Shown here piece by piece: positions 16,313 through 22,181 of a DNA stretch of 22,181 nt. The notes under the pieces are model-generated. The model was not told the origin of the DNA. It did not search any database and worked only from the letters and a program-made list of their open reading frames with translations. Source of the DNA: an uncultured Oscillibacter sp. (GTDB lineage Bacteria > Bacillota_A > Clostridia > Oscillospirales > Oscillospiraceae); assembly GCA_948902155.1 (NCBI GenBank), contig CAQVQZ010000011.1, positions 1 through 22,181 of the forward strand, in the 5' to 3' direction. The position numbers and the translations under genes were made by a program. Positions within the stretch are counted from its first letter, which is position 1. Every line of letters begins with the position of its first letter.

Positions 16313-16318
16313 TATAAT
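16313..16318 (+). promoter_or_regulatory. Possible -10 element for the small gene at 16364
   Basis: A perfect TATAAT stands about 50 bases before the start codon, but no matching -35 could be found at 16-18 bases and there is no TG extension, so this is only a candidate. Confidence 0.3.
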
Positions 16319-16363
16319 CACAAAAAACCACCGTCGCTCCCGGCGCGAAAGGAGGCTCTCCCC

Positions 16364-16741
16364 ATGCCGCTTCTCACTCCCAAGCCCCTGGCCCCATCCT
16401 GTCCCCTGGAGGACCCAGCCCAGGATTACCGGACCTCCCGCCGGGCGGAGCAGTACCGCGTCAGCGGCCGGGCCATCTACTTCCCCGCCTTCCCCGGCAC
16501 CAAATACCTCTCCTTCCAGGCCCTGACCAAGGCCCTGACCCGGAACACCAGCCTGTCTCTGACGGGCTGCTGCGGCAAGGCCCTGCCCATGACCCGCCTC
16601 CGGCTGTACTACGGCGAAGAGTTCTACCAGGACTTCCTGTTTGAAAAGCTCCCCAACGCCAACCAGGTCCTGGACGCCATCGCCGCCCTCCGCCCGGACC
16701 TCCCCATCGAGCGGGAGACCCGCTCCCAGAGCGCCGTTTAA
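16364..16741 (+). CDS. Uncharacterised small protein
   Basis: A 125-residue predicted cytoplasmic protein with no signal peptide or membrane segment. I do not recognise a family. Visible traits: a Pro-rich N-terminus (LLTPKPLAPSCPLEDP), a central block AIYFPAFPGTKYLSF, the stretch NTSLSLTGCCGKALPM with adjacent cysteines, LRLYYGEEFYQDFLFEK, and a helical C-terminus (NANQVLDAIAALRPDL). The alternating charged/hydrophobic pattern, codon use like the neighbours, AAAGGAGG 8 bases before the ATG and a strong terminator after the stop make it a real gene. It is divergent from serA and convergent with the chemoreceptor gene. A short one-gene transcript is expected. Confidence 0.8.
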   Translation: MPLLTPKPLAPSCPLEDPAQDYRTSRRAEQYRVSGRAIYFPAFPGTKYLSFQALTKALTRNTSLSLTGCCGKALPMTRLRLYYGEEFYQDFLFEKLPNANQVLDAIAALRPDLPIERETRSQSAV

Positions 16742-16782
16742 CAAAGCGCCCCCTCTATGATACGCAGCACTCGTTCCCCTAT

Positions 16783-16821
16783 AAAAACGGGAGGCTTCCC
16801 CACCGGAAGCCTCCCGTTTTT
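16783..16821. terminator. Bidirectional intrinsic terminator
   Basis: A perfect 17-bp inverted repeat runs from 16783-16799 (AAAAACGGGAGGCTTCC) to 16805-16821, with a 5-base loop. A and T runs at its two ends give a U-tract in both directions. It ends the small gene on the plus strand and the chemoreceptor gene on the minus strand. Confidence 0.95.
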
Positions 16822-16834
16822 CATTCCCATTTCT

Positions 16835-18415
16835 CTACAGATTCGCCAGCACGTCCACCTGCCGCTGCAATTCGCCGACGATCTCCTGATTGGTATCCAT
16901 CCCCCCGGAAATCCCCGCCATGTCCTCCGCCAGGGCCCGTGTGCTGCCGCTGACGCCGGTCACGCCGGAGACGGCTCCGTCCACCGCGCCGGAAATGGCG
17001 GCGATGGAGCCCGTGATCTCCTCCATCGCCGTCCGGAGCCGTTCCGCCTGCTGGTTGAACGCCTCCATGGCGTCCTCGATGTACACGGCGTCCCCCCGGT
17101 ACTGCCGCCCGGATCGGACGGACCGCTCCAGCTGGTCCAAAACGGCCTTCCCCAGGTAGTCCGCCAGCTCCTGGGCGCTTTCGGCCAGGTAGTTCACCGC
17201 CCCGGTGACCACCCCGCTGACCTCCTGGATGTGCCCGGCGGTCTCCCCGCAGGAGTCCGCCAGCCGCCGGATTTCACGGGCCACCACGGCGAAGCCCTTC
17301 CCAGCCTCACCGGCCCGGGTGGCCTCCACAGAGGCGTTGATGGCGATCAGGTCCGTGGAGGACGAGATGGAAAGGATGTCCTGGGTCAAAATCCCGATGC
17401 GGTCTACGCTCCGGCTCTTCTCGATGGCCTGATGGAGCAGGCCCATGATTTCCTCCGTCTTGGCCCGGACCTCCTCCATCTCCGCCTGGGCGGAGCGCTC
17501 CATCTCCTCCGCCCGGCCCCGCATCTCCACGGAGTAGGCGGTGATGGCGGCGCACTCCTCTGCCATGCGCACCGCGTCGTCCTGGGTGCCGGAGGCGCTG
17601 GCGGTGATGGCGGCGGTGTTCCCGGCGATTTCCTCCAGGGCGGCGGAGAGCTGTTCCGTCAGGCCGGAGAGCTCCCGGGCGCTGCCGGTGGAGGTCCGGG
17701 TCCGCTTCCGGACGTCGCCCACCACGCCGTGGATGCGCTGGGAGCTGCTCTGCAAGGTGCCCATGGCCTCCTGGATGGGGGCGATGACATATTTCCGGAT
17801 GATTTTCAGCGCCGCCCAGACCAGCGCCACCCCCGCCAGCAGCGTGGCCGCGCTGGTCAGCAGCGAAATCCCGTACACCACGGACAGACGCCCCCGGGCG
17901 GCCTCCGCCTGCCCGTTGACGGAGGCGGAGAGGGCGTCCAGGTCCCCCTCCGCGGAGTCGATGCGCAACGCCACGTCCCCGTTGGCCATGGCGTAAGCCT
18001 CCTGGGTCTTGCTGTCGGCGCTGGCGCAGACCAAATCCACCAGAGCGTGCTTGAACGCCTCATAGTTCTCCAGCAAAGAGCGGTAGGCCCCTTCGTCCCC
18101 CTCGGCGACGAAGGCCCGGTAGTCTTCCAGCTTCCCGTCCAGCTCCGCCTCGCCCGTCTTGATCTCCTGCACCAGGCGAATCATGGTGGCGTGGTCCGCC
18201 GCCACGATGTGGCTCAGCGCCAGCCGGTGGAGGTCCATCATGGACCGCCGGATGTCCGCCAGCTGCCCCTCGCTGACCATGTACTCGTCCACGATGGTCC
18301 CCGCGTTGGCGTGGACGTTGTGGATGCTGAACACCGCCAGCACGTTGGACAGCACCGTTACCAGCCCCAGCAGGACGATGGGCAGAATCAAACGCTGCTG
18401 CAATTTGCCTTTCAT
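16835..18415 (-). CDS. Methyl-accepting chemotaxis protein
   Basis: Transmembrane chemoreceptor of 526 residues. Order: transmembrane helix 1 (about 9-32), a helical extracellular sensor of four-helix-bundle type (about 33-177), transmembrane helix 2 (about 178-199), then the cytoplasmic signalling coiled coil. The hairpin tip reads STDLIAINASVEATRAGEAG followed by KGFAVVAREIRRLADSC, the CheA/CheW contact region. After helix 2 only a short PIQEAMGTL segment precedes the signalling part, so a HAMP domain is missing or very degenerate. The start at 18415 follows GGGAGGGG; an in-frame ATG six codons earlier lacks such a site. It lies 27 bases after a solute-binding lipoprotein gene. No cheA, cheW, cheB or cheR is in the window. 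Confidence 0.94.
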   Translation of the reverse strand: MKGKLQQRLILPIVLLGLVTVLSNVLAVFSIHNVHANAGTIVDEYMVSEGQLADIRRSMMDLHRLALSHIVAADHATMIRLVQEIKTGEAELDGKLEDYRAFVAEGDEGAYRSLLENYEAFKHALVDLVCASADSKTQEAYAMANGDVALRIDSAEGDLDALSASVNGQAEAARGRLSVVYGISLLTSAATLLAGVALVWAALKIIRKYVIAPIQEAMGTLQSSSQRIHGVVGDVRKRTRTSTGSARELSGLTEQLSAALEEIAGNTAAITASASGTQDDAVRMAEECAAITAYSVEMRGRAEEMERSAQAEMEEVRAKTEEIMGLLHQAIEKSRSVDRIGILTQDILSISSSTDLIAINASVEATRAGEAGKGFAVVAREIRRLADSCGETAGHIQEVSGVVTGAVNYLAESAQELADYLGKAVLDQLERSVRSGRQYRGDAVYIEDAMEAFNQQAERLRTAMEEITGSIAAISGAVDGAVSGVTGVSGSTRALAEDMAGISGGMDTNQEIVGELQRQVDVLANL

Positions 18416-18442
18416 AGGTCCCCTCCCAAACACGAATTTCGC

Positions 18443-19678
18443 TCACCGCGCGGTCACGCCCTCCACCATGTGGTCCAGCTGGGCCTGGAGGGACGCCCCG
18501 GAGGGGTTCCCTTGGGCCATGTTCCCGGCGAACTCCGCCACCGGGTCCCAGAACTTGCCCCCCACCCGCTGGAGCTGGGAAAACTCCGACTGGGCCAGCA
18601 GTGCCGCGATGGCCGGGGACCCCTGGACCTCCGGGGAGTTGGCGGCGCTGGTGTTGGCGGGGCCCTGGCCCCGCAACGTGAAGCGGAGGCGCTGGTTTTC
18701 CTCGCTGGTGATCCACTCCGCCAGCCGCGCGGCCCACTCCGGATGGGCCGAATAGGCGTTCACGCCGATGAGCTTGCACCCGGAGAAAGAGGCCATCTGC
18801 ACCGCCTCCCCCTTGCAGGTGAAGGCGGGCAGCTTGGCGGCCCCGGCGTTCCCGCCCCAGGCTTCCTGGACGGCCACCGCGTTCCAGACGCCGCTGACCC
18901 CCGCGATCACGGACCCGTCCCGCACGCCCTGCAGAAACTCCCCGTCCGTCCGGCTGGCAAAGCCGGGACTGGCGGCGATGTCCAGCATGGCCTGAGCCAC
19001 GTCCACGCCGGTGATGGGATTCTCCTGGCTGTTCCAGGTGCAGAAGTTGGTCAGCCCGTCGTCGTTCAGCCCCACCTGCAAGCCGGTGTTCCCGAAGAAC
19101 GCGTACACATACCAGGCGGAGGACCAGTCCATGACCACCCGCCGCCCGGCCTCCGCCGCAATCTCCAGCATCCGGTCCAGGCTTTCCACATCCTCCTCGG
19201 AGAAATAGGCTTTGTTATAATAGAGAAAATACCCGTTGTCCGCCGTCAGGGGGTAGGCGTAGAGCTGTCCCCCCACGCTGGCGGCGTCCACCGCCGCCGA
19301 GAGGCTGGCGGCGCGGACTTCTCCGGCGTTCTCGATGGGGTCCAGCGCCCCGGCGGCGGCCAGGGCGGCCACCTGGTCGTCGGCGAAGGCGAACACGTCG
19401 GCCCCGCCCTCCAGGTCCCCCAGCAGGGCGTCCTTGCAGCTGGACTCGCTCTGAGGCTGATATGTGATCTGGATATCCGCCTCTCCGGCGTAACGGTTCC
19501 GGAAGGAGGAAAACACCTCCTCCAGCAGCGCCGCATCCTCCTCCGCGCCCCAGACGGTCAGGGCGACGGACTCCCGCCCCCCGGCCTCCGGTTCCGCCGG
19601 CGGAGCCTCCCCGCCGCAGCCGGCCAAAGTCCACAGCGCCCCCAGGGCGCAGATCAAATAAGAGAGCTTTCGTTTCAT
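18443..19678 (-). CDS. Extracellular solute-binding lipoprotein (family 1 type)
   Basis: Predicted lipoprotein of 411 residues: a signal peptide (KRK, hydrophobic core) ends in the lipobox LAGC with Cys21. The mature part begins ALTVWGAEEDAALLEEVFSS, the form of family-1 substrate-binding proteins for ABC importers, usually sugar or oligosaccharide type. Other family traits are DVFAFADDQVAALAAAGAL, YAYPLTADNGYFLYYNKAYF, AGVSGVWNAVAV and EWITSEENQRLRF. Start 19678 is preceded by GGGAGGGG; a longer in-frame start at 19765 overlaps the promoter and would bury the signal peptide. No permease or ATPase genes are adjacent. The next gene is a chemoreceptor, suggesting that this protein may serve sensing; the ligand is unknown. 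Confidence 0.92.
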   Translation of the reverse strand: MKRKLSYLICALGALWTLAGCGGEAPPAEPEAGGRESVALTVWGAEEDAALLEEVFSSFRNRYAGEADIQITYQPQSESSCKDALLGDLEGGADVFAFADDQVAALAAAGALDPIENAGEVRAASLSAAVDAASVGGQLYAYPLTADNGYFLYYNKAYFSEEDVESLDRMLEIAAEAGRRVVMDWSSAWYVYAFFGNTGLQVGLNDDGLTNFCTWNSQENPITGVDVAQAMLDIAASPGFASRTDGEFLQGVRDGSVIAGVSGVWNAVAVQEAWGGNAGAAKLPAFTCKGEAVQMASFSGCKLIGVNAYSAHPEWAARLAEWITSEENQRLRFTLRGQGPANTSAANSPEVQGSPAIAALLAQSEFSQLQRVGGKFWDPVAEFAGNMAQGNPSGASLQAQLDHMVEGVTAR

Positions 19679-19736
19679 AGCGCCGTCCCCTCCCGGATTC
19701 GTCAGCCCGCCGCGAAAGCGCGGGTACACGGCCAAT

Positions 19737-19765
19737 ATTATACCATCCCTTTCCAAGCTTGACAA
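19737..19765 (-). promoter_or_regulatory. Strong sigma-70 promoter of the binding-protein/chemoreceptor operon
   Basis: On the minus strand, TTGTCA (19765-19760, 5 of 6), a 17-base spacer and a perfect TATAAT (19742-19737) are present, with TGG before the -10 giving an extended element. The leader of about 50 bases contains a small GC-rich hairpin around 19706-19724. Confidence 0.88.
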
Positions 19766-19836
19766 GCCGGGAATGGGTTGGAGAGCGTCCGATCAGGCAT
19801 TTTTCCACAGAGCTTTTTAGGGAAAGTGCGAGGGAT

Positions 19837-20218
19837 ATGCAGGGGCGCTTATCGGCCAATGTCATTCGGTTTTGTGCGCCATCGTCTTGGCACTCTCTTG
19901 GAGGTCCCCGCAAAATCGGAGATTTTGTGGGGGAAGGAGGAAGGAATGGAGCGGGTGGAGTCGTCGCCCTTCAGGCGGCGACGGAACAGAGCGGAATTTC
20001 TTCCGACGTGGGGCTGTCGCCGCTGGAGGCACTGATGGAGGGTTTCCTCCTCCTGGCACTATGAGATAGCACCTGGAGAAGGAAACCCTCCATCATTTTC
20101 TTCAAAAATACCAAATTCCCTTGCGAAGGAAGGCAAGCAAATGCTCCTTCAACCAATGACAGTGGCCTTCACCTCCGGCGCTTGCGGAAGCACGGGCGAG
20201 TATTAACCGCCCCTGCAC
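19837..20218. repeat. Gene-free segment bounded by inverted repeats (MITE-like)
   Basis: The left end reads ATGCAGGGGCGCTTATC (from 19837). The right end, read on the other strand from 20218, is GTGCAGGGGCGGTTAATA: TGCAGGGGCG is identical and TTA is shared after one mismatch. Between them lie a hairpin GTCGTCGCC/GGCGGCGAC (19960-19982) and a 16-bp-stem hairpin (20033-20095). Open frames here lack ribosome binding sites and recognisable products. It fills most of the stretch from 19766 to 20301, where no gene was found. That it is a mobile element is inference. Confidence 0.45.
20033..20095. repeat. Long hairpin within the gene-free segment
   Basis: A perfect 16-bp inverted repeat, TGATGGAGGGTTTCCT (20033-20048) with AGGAAACCCTCCATCA (20080-20095), encloses 31 bases that include a CTAT/ATAG sub-stem. 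TTTTC follows on the plus strand, so it could terminate plus-strand transcription, but no plus-strand gene precedes it. Confidence 0.7.
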
Positions 20219-20301
20219 AGGAGGGGGGTCGGGAGAATGGCAGTCGCAAAAACTCCCCGCCATTTGTTCGCAAACACCACCGTTCTATACCGAACGTTGC
20301 T

Positions 20302-21012
20302 TCACTCCCCAAACCGATTCCGAATCACATCCCGATAAGTCCCATCCGCCAGACGCACGAACCGGACAAACAGCGACACCTTATTCTCCGGATTCAGCGC
20401 CGCCCAAACCTGCTCCGCCAGCGCCTCCGGGCTCTCCGCCGTCAGGGCCACCCGCTCCGGGTCCCCCTCGAAGGAGGGCAGGGGATTCCCGCCGCCCATA
20501 TAGGTGTGGATAAAGCGGCCCTCGCCGGGCAGGGGCGCGTCGTAATCGTAGAAATACCGGCAGCAGCAGTCCGGATTCCCCTCCGCGCTCTTCAAAATGG
20601 AGAGCTGGAAGCTGCCGTCAGGGCTGAGCAGGCCGGAAATGCGGGGGGTGTAGTTGGGCCCGTCCGGCTCGAAGGTCCGGCTTTTCAGGGCCTCGGCGAA
20701 GGTTCGGCCCTCCAGGAGGTAGTCCCGGATAGTGTCCGTCTGGTCGCCGTTGGTGACGATGAGCCCCCGGCCCGCCTGGCGGACGGGGTGGTAGATGATG
20801 AGGCTGGGGTCCGTCATCTTGGCGGGGTCGTGGGCCTGGGTGCGGATGCCGTCCTCGGTGGGAACGAAGACCCGGTTCCGGGAGTTTTCGCTCCGGCCCA
20901 TGATGAAATAGACCACCGCGGCGGACGCCCCGCCGACGCTCCGGCCCAGCATGATGCCCCGCCCAGGATAGGGATTGCCTCGCAGCAGCTCCGCGAAATC
21001 ATACAGTTTCAT
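20302..21012 (-). CDS. IMP cyclohydrolase, PurO-like
   Basis: Predicted to close the ring of formyl-AICAR to give IMP, the last step of de novo purine synthesis. The 236 residues carry the traits I associate with the IMP_cyclohyd (PurO-like) family in clostridia: LLRGNPYPGRGIMLGRS, YFIMGRSENSRNRVF, IRTQAHDPAKMTDPSLIIY, VTNGDQTDTI, TFEPDGPNYTPRISG, FIHTYMGGGNPLPSFEG. This family is unrelated to the bifunctional PurH cyclohydrolase of most bacteria. The start at 21012 follows GGAGG by 7 bases; longer in-frame starts are less likely. It lies 82 bases downstream of the YgjP-like gene in the same direction. No other purine gene is in the window and no clear terminator follows. Confidence 0.87.
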   Translation of the reverse strand: MKLYDFAELLRGNPYPGRGIMLGRSVGGASAAVVYFIMGRSENSRNRVFVPTEDGIRTQAHDPAKMTDPSLIIYHPVRQAGRGLIVTNGDQTDTIRDYLLEGRTFAEALKSRTFEPDGPNYTPRISGLLSPDGSFQLSILKSAEGNPDCCCRYFYDYDAPLPGEGRFIHTYMGGGNPLPSFEGDPERVALTAESPEALAEQVWAALNPENKVSLFVRFVRLADGTYRDVIRNRFGE

Positions 21013-21094
21013 AGTGCGACCTCCATTTTTAAACATTCTCTGAACAGCCCCCGGTTTTTTCCGAAATCCGCCGTTTTTTTCGCGAAAATCCACT

Positions 21095-21616
21095 CTAACG
21101 CATGGAAAGCAGCTTTTTCCGCTCCCGCCAATCCGGCAGGTATTTCTCCAGCAGCGCGTAGAACCGCGGGCCGTGATTTTTCTCCAGGATATGGCAGAGC
21201 TCGTGGACCACCACCAGCTCCACCGCCGCCTCCGGGCAGTCCATCAGATAACAGGAAAAGCACAGGCTGTTTTTCCCGTTGCAGCTCCCATACCGCTTCC
21301 GGGCGCTGGTGACCTTGAAGCCCGTGGGGACCACGCCCATTTTCCGGCTCCACGCGGCAATCTTCGGCGGCAGCTCCGCCCTGGCCCGTGCTTTCAGGGC
21401 GGCGGTTTCCGCCTCGGTGGGGGCGGGGGGGCGGCTGGCGGCCCGCTGGCGCTGGACGGCCAGATGCTTCTCGATCCATCCGGCGTGGGCGCTGACAAAG
21501 GCGTCGATTCTGGTCTGGGAACAGCGCATAGGGGCCCGGACCAGCAGACGGCCCTCCCCGGTGATCTCCAGCGCCAGGGTCTTCCGGCGGGAGCGGATCA
21601 GTTCATAAGACTCCAT
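21095..21616 (-). CDS. YgjP-like (DUF45) zinc metallopeptidase
   Basis: A 173-residue cytoplasmic protein of the YgjP/SprT-like metallopeptidase group. The zinc site is VVHELCHILEKNHGPRFY: His138, Glu139, His142 and the downstream His148. The preceding RYGSC (108-112) matches the conserved R(W/Y)GSC element, and the N-terminus YELIRSRRKTLALEI fits the family start. Biological substrate is unknown. There is no ribosome binding site before the ATG, and the -10 of its promoter ends six bases before it, so translation from a leaderless transcript is expected. It is followed by the IMP cyclohydrolase gene. Confidence 0.92.
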   Translation of the reverse strand: MESYELIRSRRKTLALEITGEGRLLVRAPMRCSQTRIDAFVSAHAGWIEKHLAVQRQRAASRPPAPTEAETAALKARARAELPPKIAAWSRKMGVVPTGFKVTSARKRYGSCNGKNSLCFSCYLMDCPEAAVELVVVHELCHILEKNHGPRFYALLEKYLPDWRERKKLLSMR

Positions 21617-21622
21617 GTGTTT

Positions 21623-21651
21623 ATGATAGCATAAAATGTCCTTTTTTGCAA
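21623..21651 (-). promoter_or_regulatory. Promoter predicted to give a leaderless mRNA
   Basis: On the minus strand, TTGCAA (21651-21646), a 17-base spacer and TATCAT (21628-21623, 5 of 6) are present with TGC before the -10. Only AAACAC separates the -10 from the ATG of the YgjP-like gene, so transcription should begin at or next to the start codon. Confidence 0.7.
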
Positions 21652-21721
21652 GAAAAACCGGATTATCGATGCCGCTAAGTGAGGGAAACTGTTTTTGCTG
21701 CCCTTCTCCCGAACATCCCGC

Positions 21722-21751
21722 CTATGTAGGGGCGGTTATCAACCGCCCGTC
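21722..21751. repeat. Short palindromic intergenic repeat
   Basis: TATGTAGGGGCGGTTATCAA continues into CCGCCCGTC; GGGCGGTT and AACCGCCC form an 8-bp stem with a 3-base loop. It resembles the two ends of the segment at 19837-20218 (shared core AGGGGCGGTTA), so three related copies lie in this window. Confidence 0.6.
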
Positions 21752-21985
21752 CCCGCGAGTGCCGGGGTTTTGGAGACGGAAACCCTCAGTCACCGCCTCC
21801 GGCGGCGCGCCCGACTTAATGACATGCGCACCAAAGCCTCCCTCTTTGAGGGAGGTGGCGCCGCCAAAGGCGGCGACGGAGGGAGTCGGGCCTTCTGTGC
21901 GGCAAACACTCTCAGTCAAGCGCCCTCTGGCGCACAAACCGCCTCCGTCATCGGTTCTCCGGCATCGAAACCGCTACCCATCATC

Positions 21986-22048
21986 TGCTCTCCAGCGCCG
22001 TAGACTCTTCCCTCAGTTGCTCTCCAGCGCCGAAAACTCCCTCAGTCA
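21986..22048. repeat. Two-copy tandem repeat, 32-base period
   Basis: TGCTCTCCAGCGCCG occurs at 21986-22000 and again, identical, at 22018-22032; each is followed by a short variable segment and CCCTCAGT. It lies inside the repeat cluster. Confidence 0.75.
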
Positions 22049-22063
22049 GCCTTGCGGCTGACA

Positions 22064-22088
22064 GCACCCTCAGAGAGGGAGCCTTTTT
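22064..22088 (+). terminator. Terminator-like hairpin in the repeat cluster
   Basis: GCACCCTC, AGA, GAGGGAGC form a stem with one A-A mismatch, followed by C and six T on the plus strand. No plus-strand gene lies upstream, so it is probably part of the repeat unit rather than a gene's terminator. Confidence 0.45.
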
Positions 22089-22107
22089 TCCGCTCAAATT
22101 CCCCGGC

Positions 22108-22181
22108 TCACAGCGCCTTTTTCTTCCCCTTGGCGGTGTCGCAGTAGGCACAGCGGTAGACGTGCTTCTCCGGGTCGCTGA
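22108..22181 (-). CDS. C-terminal end of an unidentified protein with a CxxC motif
   Basis: On the minus strand the last 23 codons and a TGA can be read: SDPEKHVYRCAYCDTAKGK, then a short KKAL tail. CAYC could be half of a zinc ribbon and the Lys-rich tail is typical of a real C-terminus. The rest lies beyond the window, so the family cannot be named. The frame is supported by the motif and by its orientation matching the neighbouring genes, but it is short. Confidence 0.5.
   Translation of the reverse strand, partial: SDPEKHVYRCAYCDTAKGKKKAL

Larger units (their letters stand above)
21783..22088. repeat. Cluster of degenerate CCCTCAGTCA/hairpin repeat units
   Basis: At least four related units are visible. 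At 21783 CCCTCAGTCA is followed by the CCGCC/GGCGG hairpin. At 21836-21887, in the opposite orientation, CCTCCCTC-TTT-GAGGGAGG is followed by CGCCGCC-AAA-GGCGGCG and GACGGAGGGAG. At 21908 CTCTCAGTCA is followed by the GCGCC/GGCGC hairpin. At 22036-22088 CTCCCTCAGTCAG is followed by CAGCC-TTGC-GGCTG, then CCCTC-AGA-GAGGG and six T. Such units recur between genes in Oscillospiraceae genomes (from memory). The 491 bases from 21617 to 22107 hold only the promoter above and these repeats; no gene was found. Confidence 0.65.

Noticed and set aside
16757..19762. A 1001-codon open frame on the plus strand across the chemoreceptor and binding-protein genes
   Set aside because: Same reason: it mirrors two well-supported minus-strand genes and reads as Pro/Gly/His-rich low-complexity sequence. 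The long plus-strand frames at 10380-12461, 12086-14293 and 14169-15998 and the minus-strand frames at 4907-5923 and 6276-8423 are rejected likewise.
19759..20069. Overlapping plus-strand frames of 65-101 codons in the gene-free stretch
   Set aside because: They overlap each other in different frames, run through inverted repeats, and lack recognisable products; GGAAGGAGGAAGGAATGG near 19931 resembles a ribosome binding site but the frame behind it is not protein-like.
21636..22061. A 141-codon plus-strand frame over the repeat cluster
   Set aside because: Its translation (PPSLREVAPPKAATEGV and similar) is simply the intergenic hairpin repeats read as codons; there is no ribosome binding site.
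21722..22088. CRISPR array
   Set aside because: The repeats are degenerate, change orientation and have no regular spacers; the only exact direct repeat has two copies.

Overview
The window looks like chromosomal DNA of a high-G+C gut-type clostridium, probably Oscillospiraceae in the Flavonifractor/Oscillibacter/Lawsonibacter neighbourhood. This is an inference from several things: rpsO-pnp order, a surface protein with clostridial S-layer homology domains, a DUF1836-DegV pair, a stand-alone IMP cyclohydrolase, strongly G/C-biased third codon positions, AGGAGG-type ribosome binding sites, and intergenic hairpin repeats of a style common in that family. No rRNA, tRNA, CRISPR array, phage module or intact insertion sequence was seen.

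Layout. Plus strand, 1-10.4 kb: the 3' end of rpsO; pnp with a structured leader; a large S-layer-anchored BspA-like repeat protein with its own promoter; mnmE; and a three-gene operon (DUF1836 protein, DegV protein, prmA) ending at a bidirectional terminator. Minus strand, 10.4-16.25 kb: two transcription units, read right to left. The first is serA-mscS. The second is an HscC-like Hsp70 gene overlapping a membrane-anchored J-domain protein gene. Plus strand, 16.3-16.8 kb: one small unrecognised gene, converging on the next unit at a 17-bp terminator hairpin. Minus strand, 16.8-19.8 kb: an orphan solute-binding lipoprotein followed by a methyl-accepting chemotaxis protein, from a very strong promoter. 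Minus strand, 20.3-21.65 kb: a YgjP-like metallopeptidase gene, apparently leaderless, followed by an IMP cyclohydrolase gene. The last bases hold the 3' end of another minus-strand gene.

Most genes are housekeeping: RNA decay, tRNA modification, ribosomal protein methylation, serine and purine synthesis, osmotic release. The accessory parts are the S-layer-anchored protein, whose 5' two-thirds has much lower G+C than its 3' third; the Hsp70/J-protein pair; the binding-protein/chemoreceptor pair; and two gene-free stretches (19.77-20.30 and 21.65-22.10 kb) filled with inverted and degenerate repeats.

Six sigma-70-type promoters with exactly 17-bp spacing could be read. Three share an unusual TTGCAA -35 together with a TGC-extended -10. 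All assignments come from reading the sequence by eye; no database search was run.
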